Positions 34,090 through 46,471 of a stretch of DNA of 64,000 nucleotides are shown piece by piece (the stretch's first letter is position 1; every line of letters begins with the position of its first letter). The notes beneath the pieces are model-generated. The model did not search any database. It saw only the letters and a program-made list of their open reading frames with translations, and was not told the origin of the DNA. The DNA is taken from NCBI RefSeq assembly GCF_030867095.1, contig NC_081824.1, forward strand, positions 308,404,956 to 308,468,955. The letters are read 5' to 3'. The translations under genes and the position numbers were made by a program. The stretch comes from Alligator mississippiensis (Eukaryota; Chordata; Crocodylia; Alligatoridae).

Positions 34090-36609
34090 ATGTTCATTGT
34101 TTGTAAGCCAACTATTTGCTATATGTAATCGAAGTTACTTTGCAATGCTGTGCTGTTTTCACTTGCTCTAAGTCAATAGCTTTATTTTGAACTTTCTTGG
34201 AAATCACAGTGAATGTATTATGACAGTAATTTGTTTGTGATACTGGTTTCAAAATCTTGTTCATTTAGGTTTAAGCGTATTGGGGAAAGAATTTGTCTAG
34301 CCCTAATGCCTGGCACAATCTTCTCTGAAGCTTGAAAGCAAGTTAGCTTGTGCAACCATAGGTTCTATCAGTTGATGGGTCCCAATAAGCACTCAGAAAA
34401 TGGTTCTACCAAAAAGACTTCTCTAATGTTCTCCTACTTCACCTATTGATCAAACTCCATTTGGAGTTTATAATTCACTTAGCCGATTAAGTATGCTATC
34501 CTCTGCTGACCCCTGAGTCCTCAGAAGAATTATCACAATACTATCAGGCTTTCACTGTTCTTTGCCGCCTTGCTATCTCTTTGGCACCAGTACACTAACG
34601 AATTTATCCTCGCAAGAGGATGAGAAATGCTTGACAACCTTGTTGTTGGGTTCCTGTCTTTAAAATCTGTTTTAGTAGTATGTGCCTGATTATTGTTGTG
34701 CATCTCAAGTAGCTATTCCTTCCTCTTTGTACTTTTCAAAATACATGGAGGAACTTCATTTATTAAACCAATTAATGTTGCCCTAGAAACTGTGAGGACA
34801 GGTTGAAAATTTCCATATTAACATTTCAGGGTGGCCAGCTGAAAATTGTTATGCATTTGTGTTGACCTGATTAGGTATTTATAGCTATTAAGTCTGAGAG
34901 ACATTTAGAGCGCTACCTGGTCCTTTGGGTATTAAACAGCTTGCAGAGGAGAAGAGGCTGAGGGAGAAAGTTAATACCAAGATAAAGTAATGGCAGGAAC
35001 TTTTGCTTATCTAAAAACCCACCAGGGAAGGAGCCGTGGGTACAAAGCTGTGGCAGTTTGTCAGTTTGAGTTGTGCAAGTAGCAAAATCTAAGCATTTGT
35101 TGTCTTTACCATTAGAGAATATAATTAGATCTTCCTCTCATAATGATATTATCTAATAAAATCAAAGTTCTTTCATATTAATTATATAAAGCATAAAGAA
35201 ATCGTGTATGACTAAGCAACATTGATTTCTGTCTTGTTACATAATGACTTGTCTCCCTGGAAAATTGTAGTTGTAGCAATATGTACTTAAGTTCATTACC
35301 ACTAATACAAAAAAGACCTGCAAGGGACAAGAATAAAAGTAAAAAATGAACCCAGGGAACACAGTTAATTCACTCCTTATAGTAAATTAGAAATAAGTGA
35401 GTGCTGGGTTTTTTTATGACTAGAGGTCCAATCAATTTAAACAGATTACTCTGCTGTTCTTTCAGTGTTATTTTAAATTGTTAGCATAATGCTTAAAATC
35501 TTCCTTCTTGTTTTAATGCATTGTTTTAAAGTTTGCTTCAGAAAGATGACTTTTTCCTGTAAAATTCCTATGTAACTTTTTCATGTGTAAAGAGTTCTCT
35601 CAATTTGACTTTTGGGGGAGACTTGAGCTTCAAGTCATGAGTTTCAAGCTTAGAGTCCAAAGATGCAACATATAGCTCAGTTTCATCTGTCATCGAAAGG
35701 AGAGCATATTAGGAAGTATTTTGTGACAGAGAGAGAGAAGAGGAAATTTCTGCTATGTGTTGCAGTTGTTCTTTTCTTGTTATGAGAGCAGAAGTAGCAG
35801 AAAATAGGAACATTGTTGCTATGCATCTCATGGTCCTTGATCACATCCCCATGGTAACTAGCAGAAGTCATTCACATTCTGTGGAAGCATTAGGGAGATA
35901 TATGTTCAATGGTTCTTTGGGTCTTGTTGACCCAAAAAACACTGTATGCATGGTCAGTAATACAACAGGGATATTAAAAGGTCACATGAAGACAGTTAAT
36001 GTAACACATAATAATATATATGGTACTCCACAACAACACTGCTATTTTCAAAGAATACGTTGAAACTGCTTTGTATTACCTGATATTGTACTGATATTGT
36101 GATAGGTAAGTCACTAATAGCTTGTAGTAAAACAATACAAAGTTCTCAGTTTATTCATGGGCTAGAACCTCAGATGCTATAAATTGGCAAAACTCAACTG
36201 AAGTTAAGAACATTATCCTAATTTACACTAGCTATAGACCTGGCCCATTGTTTCACAGAACTACTAAAAGAATCTTGAGTGATTAATATAGTTTAACATA
36301 TACATCCTGATACCCCATTTATTTTATCCCCCATTAAATCATTAAATTGAAATTGTTGTTTTTATATGTCTATTTTCATTTCAAAATGATTAAAAAAAAA
36401 AAGAAAAACTGCTGCAAATTTGCATTTGAAATATCTGGCTCCCTTTACCTATATTAAAGTTAATGTCTTAGAAAAGTTTTCTCTATAAGATCATTATGTA
36501 TTGCCTTGACATATTATGTAATTATTTTAAAGCTTTCTACAAGTGATGGGCTAGGATTATCTGTGAAATGACCGAATTCTTTTACTTTTGCCTTCTTTCT
36601 TCACTTTAT
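31954..36609. other. Long AT-rich unique-looking stretch
   Basis: About 4.6 kb without a supported gene. Contents I can name: a G-rich patch at 32010-32260 and the (TA)n array at 34038-34084. The frame at 35755-36063 (102 codons) has no recognisable domain. Confidence 0.5.
34038..34084. repeat. (TA)n microsatellite
   Basis: About 23 uninterrupted TA units. Confidence 0.97.
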
Positions 36610-36818
36610 GCATCTGTAGCACAGGATCCCTACCCTTTCTACAAGAAGTGAGCACAATGCTTCAGGGGAGCTAGCTGCAAAGGGAAGACAGGCAGCAGGT
36701 GAAAGCGGTGAAGAGGCAGGCCAGAGCACTAAACCTTCTAATTAAGGAAGAAGAGGAAAGTACTAAGCCTAACACTGAAGACTTGAGGTCAGGTGATCAG
36801 AACAAGGGAAGGAAGAGC

Positions 36819-36826
36819 TATATAAG
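36819..36826 (+). promoter_or_regulatory. LTR TATA box
   Basis: TATATAAG about 205 bp inside the 5' edge of the LTR, the usual place for a U3 promoter. Activity is not shown. Confidence 0.55.
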
Positions 36827-37448
36827 CCTTATCCAGGGGCAGAGGCTCAAACTGGCCCTGACCCTGAAGGAGAAAGGAGATAATGAATGCCCCCTAGATA
36901 TAAGTACTTTAAAGTTTGAGTAGTTTATGGCATGACTGAAGGTTGGGATGGTTGGGGGACCACAGGCAGGGTGTCTGGGAGATACTTCCCCTGGGGGGCT
37001 TCAGCTGAATGGTTTAGGGAATGAAGCCAAGACAGAGAGTGCCCTGCAAGAGTCTGGGACCCCAGGGTGGAGGGGACTATGTAGAGATAAACCCAGACTG
37101 GGCCACAGGACCAGTGAATCAGCAGAGAATGGGCTGAAGCCCAGATAAAGTCCTGCAAGGGTTGGGGACCCAGTGGACTGCATGAGCAGAGGCTGAGAAA
37201 ATGTGAAGGGCCCAATGAATAGGGAGAGACCTTTCAGGTCTCTGGTGGGTGGAATGGGTTAGAGCCAGGAAGGCAAATGGGCACCCGGCAAGCTGACGCT
37301 TGGATGGGGCTGGGAGTCCCAGGAAGTTGTTAAGACAGATCTGCAAGGCATGCTCATAGCTATGGGGGAGGTTGGAGGCCACAGTCGCCACCCTTTAGGG
37401 CCAGGGGGACATGAATAGGGCCCATAGGGCCACAGTTGGTGCTTGTAG

Positions 37449-38114
37449 TGGGGCTGTGCGAGGCTTCGGACCATGCTTTGGATCTGGAGAAGCTTCAGAC
37501 GCTTCAGCATCCGAAGCAGAATGTCCAGATCAAAGCACTGGCTTTGTTAGGCTTTCTGAAGTGGTTCAGAGCTTCCAAAGTGCTTCAGAAAAGCTTCAGA
37601 GCTGCTTCAGAGATCTGGCCATAGGGTATAATGGGGAATCAATGAAATATCTATAACAGTGTTGTTTTTTGTCTGATTTGGATGACATTTTCAGGGGTGG
37701 TGGCCTCTTCTGAGAATATGAAGCTTACCAAGTTTCAAGATCAGTGCAGAGGCTCAGGGGTAACTGCACCCCAGATTCTTGAAAGAAAACTCATGTCACG
37801 TGTATGTGTTACACCACAGGGGGGTGAAAACTGCAGGGGTGGTAGCCCCTGGTGAGGCCACACAGCCTGCCAAGTTTCAAGGAGATATCCCTGCAAATTT
37901 CATTCAAATCAGACAAAAAACAATGAAGTTATAAATATTTAATTGATTCCCCATTATACCCTATGGCCAGATCTCCAAGGCAGCGCTGAAGCTTCAGAGC
38001 TGTTTCAGCCTAATCGAAGCAGGAACCCAGTCCGGAGCTCCTGATCAGATCCCTCACATCCAAAGTGGCTGTATTTAAAGCCGGATTGAATAGCTGCCTG
38101 CTTGCACAGGCCTA
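37449..38114. mobile_element. Foldback hAT element (about 666 bp)
   Basis: The left end 'tggggctgtgcgaggcttcgg' and right end, read on the minus strand, 'taggcctgtgcaagcaggc' are hAT-like inverted ends of the 'tagggctgtgcgaagc' type. Long internal inverted arms are clear: about 37605-37700 ('agatctggccatagggtat', 'aatggggaatcaat', 'ttttttgtctgatttgg') is repeated in reverse at about 37895-37975. GAAGCTTC/CTTCAGAG words fill the outer 150 bp. No convincing 8-bp duplication was found. It has no transposase. Confidence 0.75.
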
Positions 38115-38581
38115 ACCCTGGGGGCTTAGGGGCAGGGGGCAGCAGGTCAGGAGCAAGGGGCACTGTGTTGGGACTGGTCACTGATGTTTACAAATGGGTC
38201 TGGGTACAAAAAAAGTTGAGAATCACCGAGCTAGAGGGTCTGGGACACAATACCCTGAGACAGGGCTGGCAGGCCTGGAGTCAAGAAGGAGAGTGATGCA
38301 GGGCCAGCAGTCCTGGAGTTAAGAGAAAGGCCAAAAGAGCAGTGTCTTGCCCAGGCAGGGGTTAATACCAGAATATGGTTGCCCGGGATAAGCAAGGCAG
38401 AGTTTAGCACTCATGGCTTACTCTGGTCTCTTAGGGCAGCCTCCCATATCTTATTTAGACATCAAGGCATGATAGGCAAGTATGGGGCAGGTGCCCAAGA
38501 GACCAGTAGGGTGGGACAGGGAAAGAGTGGCCACTAAAGGGTGCCACAACATCCTCTGGAGGCAGATCCTGTCACAGCATC

Positions 38582-39435
38582 CATTCCTTTTCCTTTCTGT
38601 CCTCTGTATTGGGATCTAAGGATTTCTCTTCCAGGCCCTCAAATCAGCCCTCTTAATCTTGCATGTCCCGGGGAATTCAGCCAATATTTAAATGTTGATT
38701 ATCTGCTACCACTGGAATATTGTGAATGGGAAAAAGAAATCCTGTACCTAAGCCTAGCAGTCCTCCGTAACACATTCTACTTGGCCAACGACATAACATT
38801 GTGACACATGCAACAGAGCATAAGAATTCCTCTAGAGAGGGATGCAGAGTATTTTTTTTCATTTCTCTTCTTTTAAAGGTTCTGCTGCTGCCAGAGAGAG
38901 GAAATCAGCCTTCATCACCTGCCAGAGTCTACTGCTCTTGAGGGAGGAAATGACCTACTGATTCTATAGCTGGCATGGGTTTGTGCAGTGGTTTCCATGG
39001 CTGCAACATTATGGAGGGGGCTACTGGCCATTGCTATGCCTACACTGTATAGCATAAAGAAACTCTTCAGCAAGGTTTTAAATAGAGGAACAGGTTTTAA
39101 CTTGACAAAGGTATTAGACAGAGAGCCTATAGGCACAGGAGAGTTAGCAGTAGCAGTGCAAGCCTCCCATGTGTCTCTTCCCTGACACGCATCTATTGGA
39201 TGTAAAAAGACAATATTCTCTTTTTGCAAATTTAGTCCATGTTCCCTCATTATATGAATGATGACAAGAATCATAATGGTGATTCATTGTAGATATTCTT
39301 GTGATTGATTTTTTTTCAGGAAAAAAACCTTAAATTGGGATTTAGCTAGAATGAGAGGAGTCAGAAGTTCAAGTAGCCATTTTTGTTTGTAATCTATAGA
39401 TAAGGAATTAGTTTGCAGGTTCATAGCTAGAAATA
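38582..39435. other. Unannotated intergenic sequence
   Basis: No gene or recognised repeat. The 119-codon minus-strand frame (38915-39274) has no domain I recognise. Confidence 0.45.
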
Positions 39436-39780
39436 GCTATAGAATCATAGGAAATAAGGCTGTAAGGGACCTTGAGAGGTCATTAAATCCATCCCTCTGC
39501 CTGAGGGCAAGATCAATTATAAACTATTCCTGACAGCTGTTTGCCTAAACTATCCTTAAAAACCTTCAGTACTGGAGATTTTATAACTACTCATAGTAAT
39601 CCATTCCAAAGCTTAGCTAGCCATACAGTTAGAAAAATTTTCCCAGTGTTTAACCTAAGTCACCCTTGCTGCAATTTAAGCCCATTACTTCCTCTCTTAA
39701 CCCCAGGACATCAAGAACAGTTTATTACTTTCCTTTTGGCAGCTATATGTTCATCTAACAAAGTCTGAGGCCGCAGTGAT
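39436..39780 (-). mobile_element. CR1/L3 3' end fragment
   Basis: Minus-strand copy. On the plus strand it reads 'agaatcataggaaataaggc', 'aagggaccttgagaggtcat', then 'ttcccagtgtttaacctaag' and 'gctgcaatttaagcccatta', the standard order of an L3-like CR1 3' end into the ORF2 C-terminus. It is truncated near 39780. Confidence 0.82.
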
Positions 39781-41299
39781 TATTTGGCCCAAGTTCTAAC
39801 TCTTACCCCAAGCATAGTCAGCACATCATTTATTTTAAATACAGCAAAATTCGGATGGTCTGAAATATCCAGATAATAGGGATTTAGAAACTGGACAAAA
39901 TTAGCTGCATAGTCTTTTGCTCAAGGTCAGCCTTTTCCCAGGATACAGAGCCAGTACTTCTGTAATGCAGGCCTGTTTCTGTAGGGTTGAGTAGCTCCAT
40001 AAGACTGAAGTGTTCACAATGAAATGCTTAGGAGCTTTGTAGACCTGAGCTGCATAAGAAATCCTGTCCTACAGAGTTTGTAATTGGCTTGAAACTCTTG
40101 TCTTGCAAAGTTCAGAAGCACCACAGGACTAGTTCAGCTTCAGTTAAGCAACACTGGACATATCCACCTTCCAATAAGCAAGAGTTTCAATTAACTGGTG
40201 TTTAGATAATTGAGATTTGACTCTCTTGCCTAATAGAATATGAATTGATAGTATATTTTTATAGGCAGTTTGTGCTTAAATTTTACCAGTTGTATATAAA
40301 GTGGTGCTGCATTTAATAGAATACTTGCACTATTAATTTTAGTAAGCAACTTGGGTTATATGGTCCTCTAATATAGGGACCTCAGAACCTAAGTGGATTA
40401 AAAATTTTCCAAATGAGCATTTTTCCATCAGTAAATGCTGACCCAACAAAATCAAAATGCTTTGCAGGAATGTGTTGATTTTGTCAATTTTTGACAAATT
40501 ACGGAAGTGCTTTGTTTTCAATAAGCTGAAGCTTTGTTGCTGTAGCTGTTGCTCTGACTTAGAGTAACATAATAGTCAAAACAAAGCTGTTTGACCATAC
40601 TTAAATGCTTTTCTTCAAGATTCACTAAACAAAATTTCCCCAGAAATCCTTTATCAGGACATTTCAAAATTGCAAACCCTTGTTCCTATTTGGTACAGTT
40701 CAAAACATTGGATTGTTGCATGAAATAGAAATTCTGCACTTCAGCTGGTTGTGTTTCTAAGTGGGTGTTCTTATGGTTATACAAGATGACATAAAGGTAA
40801 AATAGAGTAAATTAAGCTCATTTCAGACTCTGATGCTCCTATAGCAGTAGATCTCTTGCTGCTTAATCCTATTTTGGAATAGTCTGAAATCCCAATGGTC
40901 TGAAATCATTAGGTTTATATATTTAATATCTGTATGACTGTAATGCATTGCATGTTCATTAACAAAGTTATTTGTTCCATATGTGTATGTGGAATATTGG
41001 AGTGGCAAAAACATGAATATGAAGGCATCTAATTTTTTTCATCTATTTTTAAAGGTAACTTAGGGAGTAAAAGGAGAAAAATACATGGTTTAAAAATATA
41101 AAACCGTCTAAAATACTCCTTTTATGGAGGTGTATGTTAAAAATACTAATTTATCTTTTCCATTAAGTGAGATAAAGGTTTTTCTCTCATTTGAAAACTG
41201 AATCTGGCAGTTAACAAGGATGGTTAGTGTGGATTGGAGGCACATTAATGATGAGGAAATGTAGTTTGGAGAAAGGAGCACAAGGTAGGAATTTCCACT
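39781..41299. other. AT-rich sequence, possible Tigger relic
   Basis: Between about 39840 and 40225 the ends 'acagcaaaattcggatggtc' and, on the minus strand, 'gtcaaatctcaattatctaa' could be a very old Tigger-like element, but I cannot support boundaries. The rest holds nothing I recognise. Confidence 0.35.
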
Positions 41300-41450
41300 T
41301 GAACTGTGTCTTTGCCTTGCTGTGTGGTCTTGGACAAGGAAATATGCCTCAGTTTCTCTGTCTGTCAAACTGAGAAAACACTTCCTTGCAGGGATGTTGT
41401 GGCATTTCATTAGCATATGTTCATACCATGATACAGTGCATTGAACTACC
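41300..41450 (+). repeat. MIR-like SINE relic
   Basis: 'tgtggtcttggacaagg', 'gcctcagtttctctgtctgt', 'gcagggatgttgtgg' and 'atacagtgcattg' parallel a plus-strand MIR (gaccttgggcaagt ... cctcagtttcctcatctg ... cagggttgttgtgag). Confidence 0.75.
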
Positions 41451-43339
41451 AAAGGGTTAAAATACAAAGCATTACTTTTAGCTATGGTACTTCAGGGACT
41501 GGTATAAGTCATCAAATACTATTGTACTCAGTTATGCCAGTTGAGAAAAAAAGTAAAAAAGAGACTGTTTACTTCCCAAAAATGTAACATCCCTTTGGCT
41601 TTATATTTTACTTCAGGGGTGATTTACCTTTTTAATGGACTATTGGCTTTAAAATCTTTTCCCTCCTCCTTCTGCTACTTCTGATATTAAAATAGATCTG
41701 ACCTCAGGTAGGTTGGGTGAAGTTCCATTGCTGGATGAAGGATGAAAGCATCCTGGCATCAGAAAAGGCTCTTTACTTCCTGATACTTGCATACTGGAAT
41801 GATAATAACAAGTAATCTCCTATGCCTGATGTTTAATCCTGTTTCTAGAATTGAAAACTTGTTCAGCATTATATTACATGCAGTGTTTTACAGTACAATG
41901 AAACTAAAAATGACTATGTCTCAGATAATATATGAAATGTCAGACAGGCTATTATATTTTTTGTATGGAAGTAAACAATAACATTCATAAGAGAAACTGT
42001 TCTGGAAATGTAACTTCTATATAATTTGTTTAAAAACATTTATTAAATAGCTCAAATTCTCTTTCTTTTTTCTTTCCTCCCCCACCCCTTACATCCCAAA
42101 CCTGGAAGGTGGGAACAAAGCACACAAAGATGGAAATCTTTTTTCAAAATTGATTTATTTTCTGCCGTAAGAGTGGGTGAAGTATCACTACCCTGTGCAA
42201 AAAATATGATGTTGACCAGGTAGGCCATTACATCTTCCAACAAATTTGCGTTTGTTCTAAAGTGAAGGTGCATACAAGCATTGCATTTCTACAGGTAAAA
42301 TCACAGTTCTAACCAGAGAATGCCTAAGTGTAAAAGCATTCAATAAGGCAAGGTTTCTTGTAGATTATATCTTTTATTGAACCAACTGTGTGGTTGGTGT
42401 AGACATAGGCAAGCCTATGACTGCTGACAGACATGGGGGAAAAAGCACTCTTTACTGGGAGAAGCAGCACATTAGTTCGACTCAAGTCCACTGGATCTAT
42501 ATAAAGAGGGTGTTTCATTGGGGACTTTTTGGTACTTTTATCTAATAGCTGATTCAATCAGCTATTAGATAAAAGTGGCAACAAGCCCTGCTGAGGTGCC
42601 CAATGTATACAGATGTTGGACATGTTTTCAACTAGTGTGATGCCTCTTCTGGGCATGCATTGGGCTCCGATCAGGAGTGAACCAAGTTTAAAGTAAAAGA
42701 CTATTTATTTATTTTATACATCTGTAAACAGTCAGTGCCCATCCTCAGGCCTCTGAGACAGAAGCAGAGACTGCTGGCCTAATAGCAGATGGAACAAAAA
42801 CTTGTTAAGAAGGGTCATTATCACCAGTGAAGCGCAGAAGTTAACAAGTATCGGGAAGTTTATAATGGATCATGAGGTCATGGTCTGTATTAAATCCCTG
42901 GTCCTTAGTGTCCAGGGATTCCTGTTCCCAGTCTCTTCTTGAAAATGTGTTGGGGAGATTTCTTTTGAGCGCTAGAAATGTGAGGTTGCAGAGGGAGTGT
43001 TGGGGTTTTTTTTCACCCCTGTGAAAAATGATCTCCTACCTGTCTTCTAGCATCTCTGTCTTTTTTTTCTTTTTTAGTGGCTATTCATTCTAGTTCATAG
43101 TTTCTGTCTGGTTGCCCTCATATTTTCCTTGAGGGCATTCTGCGTACTGGATGACATATATAACATGCTGAGATAAATGTGTACGATCTGTGGATTTGGA
43201 TAGTTTTGTTATGGGGAGTAGAGATGTGTTGAAATGTGTTGCTTTGTCTTTCATTTGTTGCAGAGGCAGGGCTGGGTGCTATAATTTCAATGGTACCTAG
43301 CAGAATAGCAAGTGGTCCATGTTTTAGAGCACCTTTATG
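41451..43339. other. Mostly unannotated; contains a palindrome
   Basis: AT-rich, no supported gene. Around 42350-42700 'tatcttttattgaaccaact' and the palindrome at 42534-42576 suggest an unclassified repeat. The remainder shows nothing I recognise. Confidence 0.4.
42534..42576. repeat. Perfect 43-bp palindrome
   Basis: 21-bp arms ACTTTTATCTAATAGCTGATT and their exact complement meet around a single central C at 42555. Confidence 0.95.
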
Positions 43340-43347
43340 CTGTAAAG

Positions 43348-44413
43348 CAGGGGTAGGCAACGTTTTTTGGCCTGAGTGATAAAAACCCCCACAATACCTA
43401 CCTTGGAAGGTGCTGAAGTGCCGGGATGCCAGAAAAATAAAATGAGGGCAGGGGGTACATGGCATGATGCCCTGCTTGTGCCCCTTGCCCCCCACCCAAA
43501 GCCCCTGCCCCCAACCCTGCTGCCCCTGGCCCCCTACCCAAAGCTCCTGCCCCCAACCCTACTGCCCCTTGTCTCCCACCCAGAGCCCCTGTCCTCCAGC
43601 CCAGGTTCTGTGGCTGTCAACAGCTACCCTGGCTCTGGGTAGCTGTTGGAGCCCAGGCTGCTCCCAGCAGGGCTTGCAGCATCGCAGCTACCTGCTGGGA
43701 GCAGCGCGGGCTCCTGGCTGGCAGCAGCTACTCAGAGCTAGGAGACTGTAAACAGCTGTGCCAGGCTCTGGAGCCCTGGCATCAGCTCTGTACCGGTGCG
43801 TGCATGCGCGCCTCAGGAGTGGGCAGTGGGGGAGGGGCCTGAGGCAGCGCAACCCCAGTCTCTACCCCGCTCCCAGGACAGAGCTGGTGACTGGGCTCCG
43901 GAGCCTGGCTCAGCTGTGTGTAACCAGCCTGGGCTCTGGGCAGCCGCAGCAAGCAGCAGGCAGGCTGCAAACAGCTGCAATGGGCTCCACAACTCCGGCA
44001 TCAGCTCCGTGCTGGCGGCAACTGTACGTGCACCTTGGGCTCCAGAGCCCAGTCACCTGCTCTGTGCCAGGAGCAGGGGAGAGACCGGGGTTGTGCTGCC
44101 TCAGGCCCCTCCCCTACTGCCCGCTCTGAGGTGTATGTGCACGCGCCAGTACAGAGTTGATGCCTGGGCTCCGGAGCCCGGCACAGCTCTTTGCAGCCTC
44201 CCGGCTGCAGCTGGCCCTGGGTTTGGGTAGCTGCTGCCAGCCAGGAGCCCGGGTTGCTCCCAGCAGGCAGCTGGGATGCTGCAAGCCCTGCTGGGAGCAG
44301 CCCAGGCTCTGTCACTGGCAGCAGCTACCCAGAGCCGGGGCTGGCCGTGGCGAGCCAAGCAAAATGGCCTTGCATGCCATGCTTGGCATGCGTGCCAGGG
44401 GTTGCAACCCCTG
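43348..44413. mobile_element. Foldback hAT element (1,066 bp)
   Basis: Starts 'caggggtaggcaacgttttt' and ends 'ggggttgcaacccctg', so both termini read CAGGGGT..GCAAC. Flanked by 8-bp sequences CTGTAAAG (43340-43347) and CTGTAATG (44414-44421), a target duplication with one change. Arms of roughly 290-320 bp (about 43625-43915 and 44025-44345) are inverted copies, estimated by eye at 80-90% identity, around a spacer of about 110 bp. Frames up to 160 codons occur on both strands; because the arms are complementary they encode similar Ala/Pro/Gly-rich shadows. There is no transposase. Confidence 0.9.
43460..43600. repeat. 42-bp minisatellite, three copies
   Basis: Inside the hAT element, units containing 'acccaaagcccctgccccca' recur at 43494, 43536 and 43578 (period 42), translating as a 14-residue Pro/Leu repeat in one frame. 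Confidence 0.88.
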
Positions 44414-44421
44414 CTGTAATG

Positions 44422-45829
44422 GATGTCTGTAAGTTCTTTCTGCAGTACTATTTTCTGCCATGGAACACCAGGTCCAAGATACAGTCAGCTCTGCTGCTCC
44501 TAATAGAAAACATGTCGGCAATGATCTCAGCATGGCAACGAGGCAGATTTAAGTGTCATAGGTATGTAGAGGAGTTGCTTTTTTCACCATTTAAAGTGTT
44601 TTATTGCCATGACTTAACAGAGGTGCATGGCTTTACACAGCACTTCAAAAACGGGTACAGTGCTTTAAATTAACCCTCGTTAAATGAAGTATTAAATTTG
44701 AAGCACTGTACTTTACAACACTTTGGCAACCTACAGCTCATTAAATGAGTTATGTATGCTGGTCAAATTTCTGACCAGTGGAAAAGCCCCAGGAGGCTGC
44801 AGAGTGCCCCCTACCGCATAGCCTGGACAGTGCAGGGAGGCTGAGGTTTCTCCCCACTCTCATCAAACACTGCACTTCTGTCATGTTTAAAGCGCTGTAA
44901 CTTTTTAGTGCTATAAAAACTGCTCTAAATTACAGCACTGTAAAATGTGCATGAAGTATTTTATAGACATTTAAAGTGATTATAAAATTCTTCTCTCTTG
45001 AAAGGCTAGGTAAGCTTTATAGAAGAATTTTAAAATAAATATAATGAGGTGAGGGAAGGAGAAGAGTGGCAAAATAGTTTGCTTTTATAGCATATATATT
45101 CTAATTTGTTTGGGGAAATGAATAAGTGTTTTAATTATTTCATATCAACGGATGTAGTTAGGTTCCTAATTTTTTCTTAAACAGTTCTACTTCTTAAATA
45201 AAATTTTACTAGGGACATACCTGTCTTGATGTTATACTGAATCTTCTTGAATGATGGCAAAAGTGATCTGGAGGATCTGTTTCACTGTTACGTTTTACTG
45301 GATATTCATTCAGTGTGGGTATACAAGCAACACAAGGAAAAGGATGATCTTCAGTCTGTTCTGGACAGCAAACTGTTTCTGGGTGGGCAACAGCTCAAGA
45401 CTTCAGGCCATGAGTGGCAACACTAGATTACATTAGTGCGAGTCAACCAATATGTTTATGGCAGAAGGAAGAGCTCTCACCTGAGCCTTTACCTAGGAGT
45501 CCATTGTGTTTAATGATGACTACAGGAGAGGTAAGTCTTTCCTGACAAAATGCATTGTGAGGCCTGTAGGTATCATGAGACAGCAGAGGGGTCAGAGTGG
45601 ATGTTCCTTTCAAAACAAAATATGTGAGCATTTTTAAGTTTTGAAGCTTTCCATCATATTGGATGTTCTCATTCCCCCACTTAAACATTAACAGGAATTT
45701 CATAAACATTTACCCTATCAGACTTTCTTCCAATTATATATTTTTAGCTATAAACATTAGACAGTTTAGTACTTGAAAGTGAGGATTACTTGGAAATCTT
45801 AATTGAATTGCACCATTCACATAGAATCG
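44422..45829. other. Mostly unannotated; possible MITE at 44590-44960
   Basis: A hairpin 'gtacagtgctttaaatt'/'aatttgaagcactgtac' at 44655-44711 (one mismatch) and AAAGTGTT-like words near 44596 and 44955 hint at a MITE, but I could not define ends. The rest is AT-rich with no gene seen. Confidence 0.4.
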
Positions 45830-46320
45830 TAGATTCATAGAAAAGTAGGATGGGAAAGGATCTTCAGAGGTCTAGTTCAACTTCCAGCCTGAGGCAGGGT
45901 CATCCCTATCCAATAATCATAAAAAAAATCCTTTTCTAACCTCTTTGCAAAACAACACAGTCAATCTTGACAAAACACAAGACATAACACTGTAACCGGA
46001 CACAGGTAAAGCGGGGGGACCGTGGCAGCCAATGTCCTGCTGCTGCAATGGTTGTCAATGTACACTCAAGAGATCCTAGGAAAAGGTCTATATCCCCTGC
46101 TACTGAGGAAGGCCAATCCCTCCCCTCCCCCCCAACAATGGTCTGCATTAATATGACCATGGAATAAAATTCCGTCCTGACCCCAAATACAGTAATTGGT
46201 CTGACCCAGAGTGGGAGGGTAAGACCCTCTAGCTAAAAACCTTTGGGTTCAAGTCCCTGCAAGGGTCTGTTTCCTACTGTCTGCAGCAAGAGAGAAAAGG
46301 CGTTTTTCCTCTTTTTTTAA
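45830..46320 (-). mobile_element. CR1 3'-UTR fragment
   Basis: Minus-strand CR1 3' end: the tail is at 'gattcatagaaaagtaggat' (about 45832). Internal landmarks are 'gacacaggtaaagcgggg' and 'aataaaattccgtcctgacc'. The same order occurs at 49105-49680, so both belong to one CR1 subfamily. There is no coding sequence. Confidence 0.8.
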
Positions 46321-46471
46321 CAGTCAGACCCTTCTACACAGAACCTTGTCTTCCAACATAACTGCATTTCACTATGCTTCAGGACTTTTTTTCTTACCTT
46401 AGGTGTCTTCAAGTTGAGTCAAAGGTTTAAGTGCCCCTGCAGATAAATGGAAGGGTATGTAATAACATACT

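Larger units (their letters stand above)
36615..38576 (+). mobile_element. Solo LTR with an inserted hAT element
   Basis: Begins TGTAGCACAGGATCC and ends GATCCTGTCACA, giving TG...CA and an inverted CAGGATC/GATCCTG terminal motif. It is flanked by an exact 5-bp duplication GCATC (36610-36614 and 38577-38581). A TATA box TATATAAG is at 36819-36826 in plus orientation. Removing the foldback hAT at 37449-38114 leaves an LTR of about 1.3 kb. Open frames on both strands (36925-37510) are LTR shadows. No viral coding sequence is visible. This order shows the hAT arrived after the LTR. Confidence 0.83.

Noticed and set aside
35755..36063. 102-codon frame as a host exon
   Set aside because: No domain, no convincing splice sites and composition like its surroundings.
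39840..40225. Tigger-like element
   Set aside because: Ends are suggestive, but too diverged and without clear TA duplications to call.
43758..44673. Frames of 123-160 codons as genes
   Set aside because: They lie in complementary arms of the foldback hAT, which explains similar frames on both strands.
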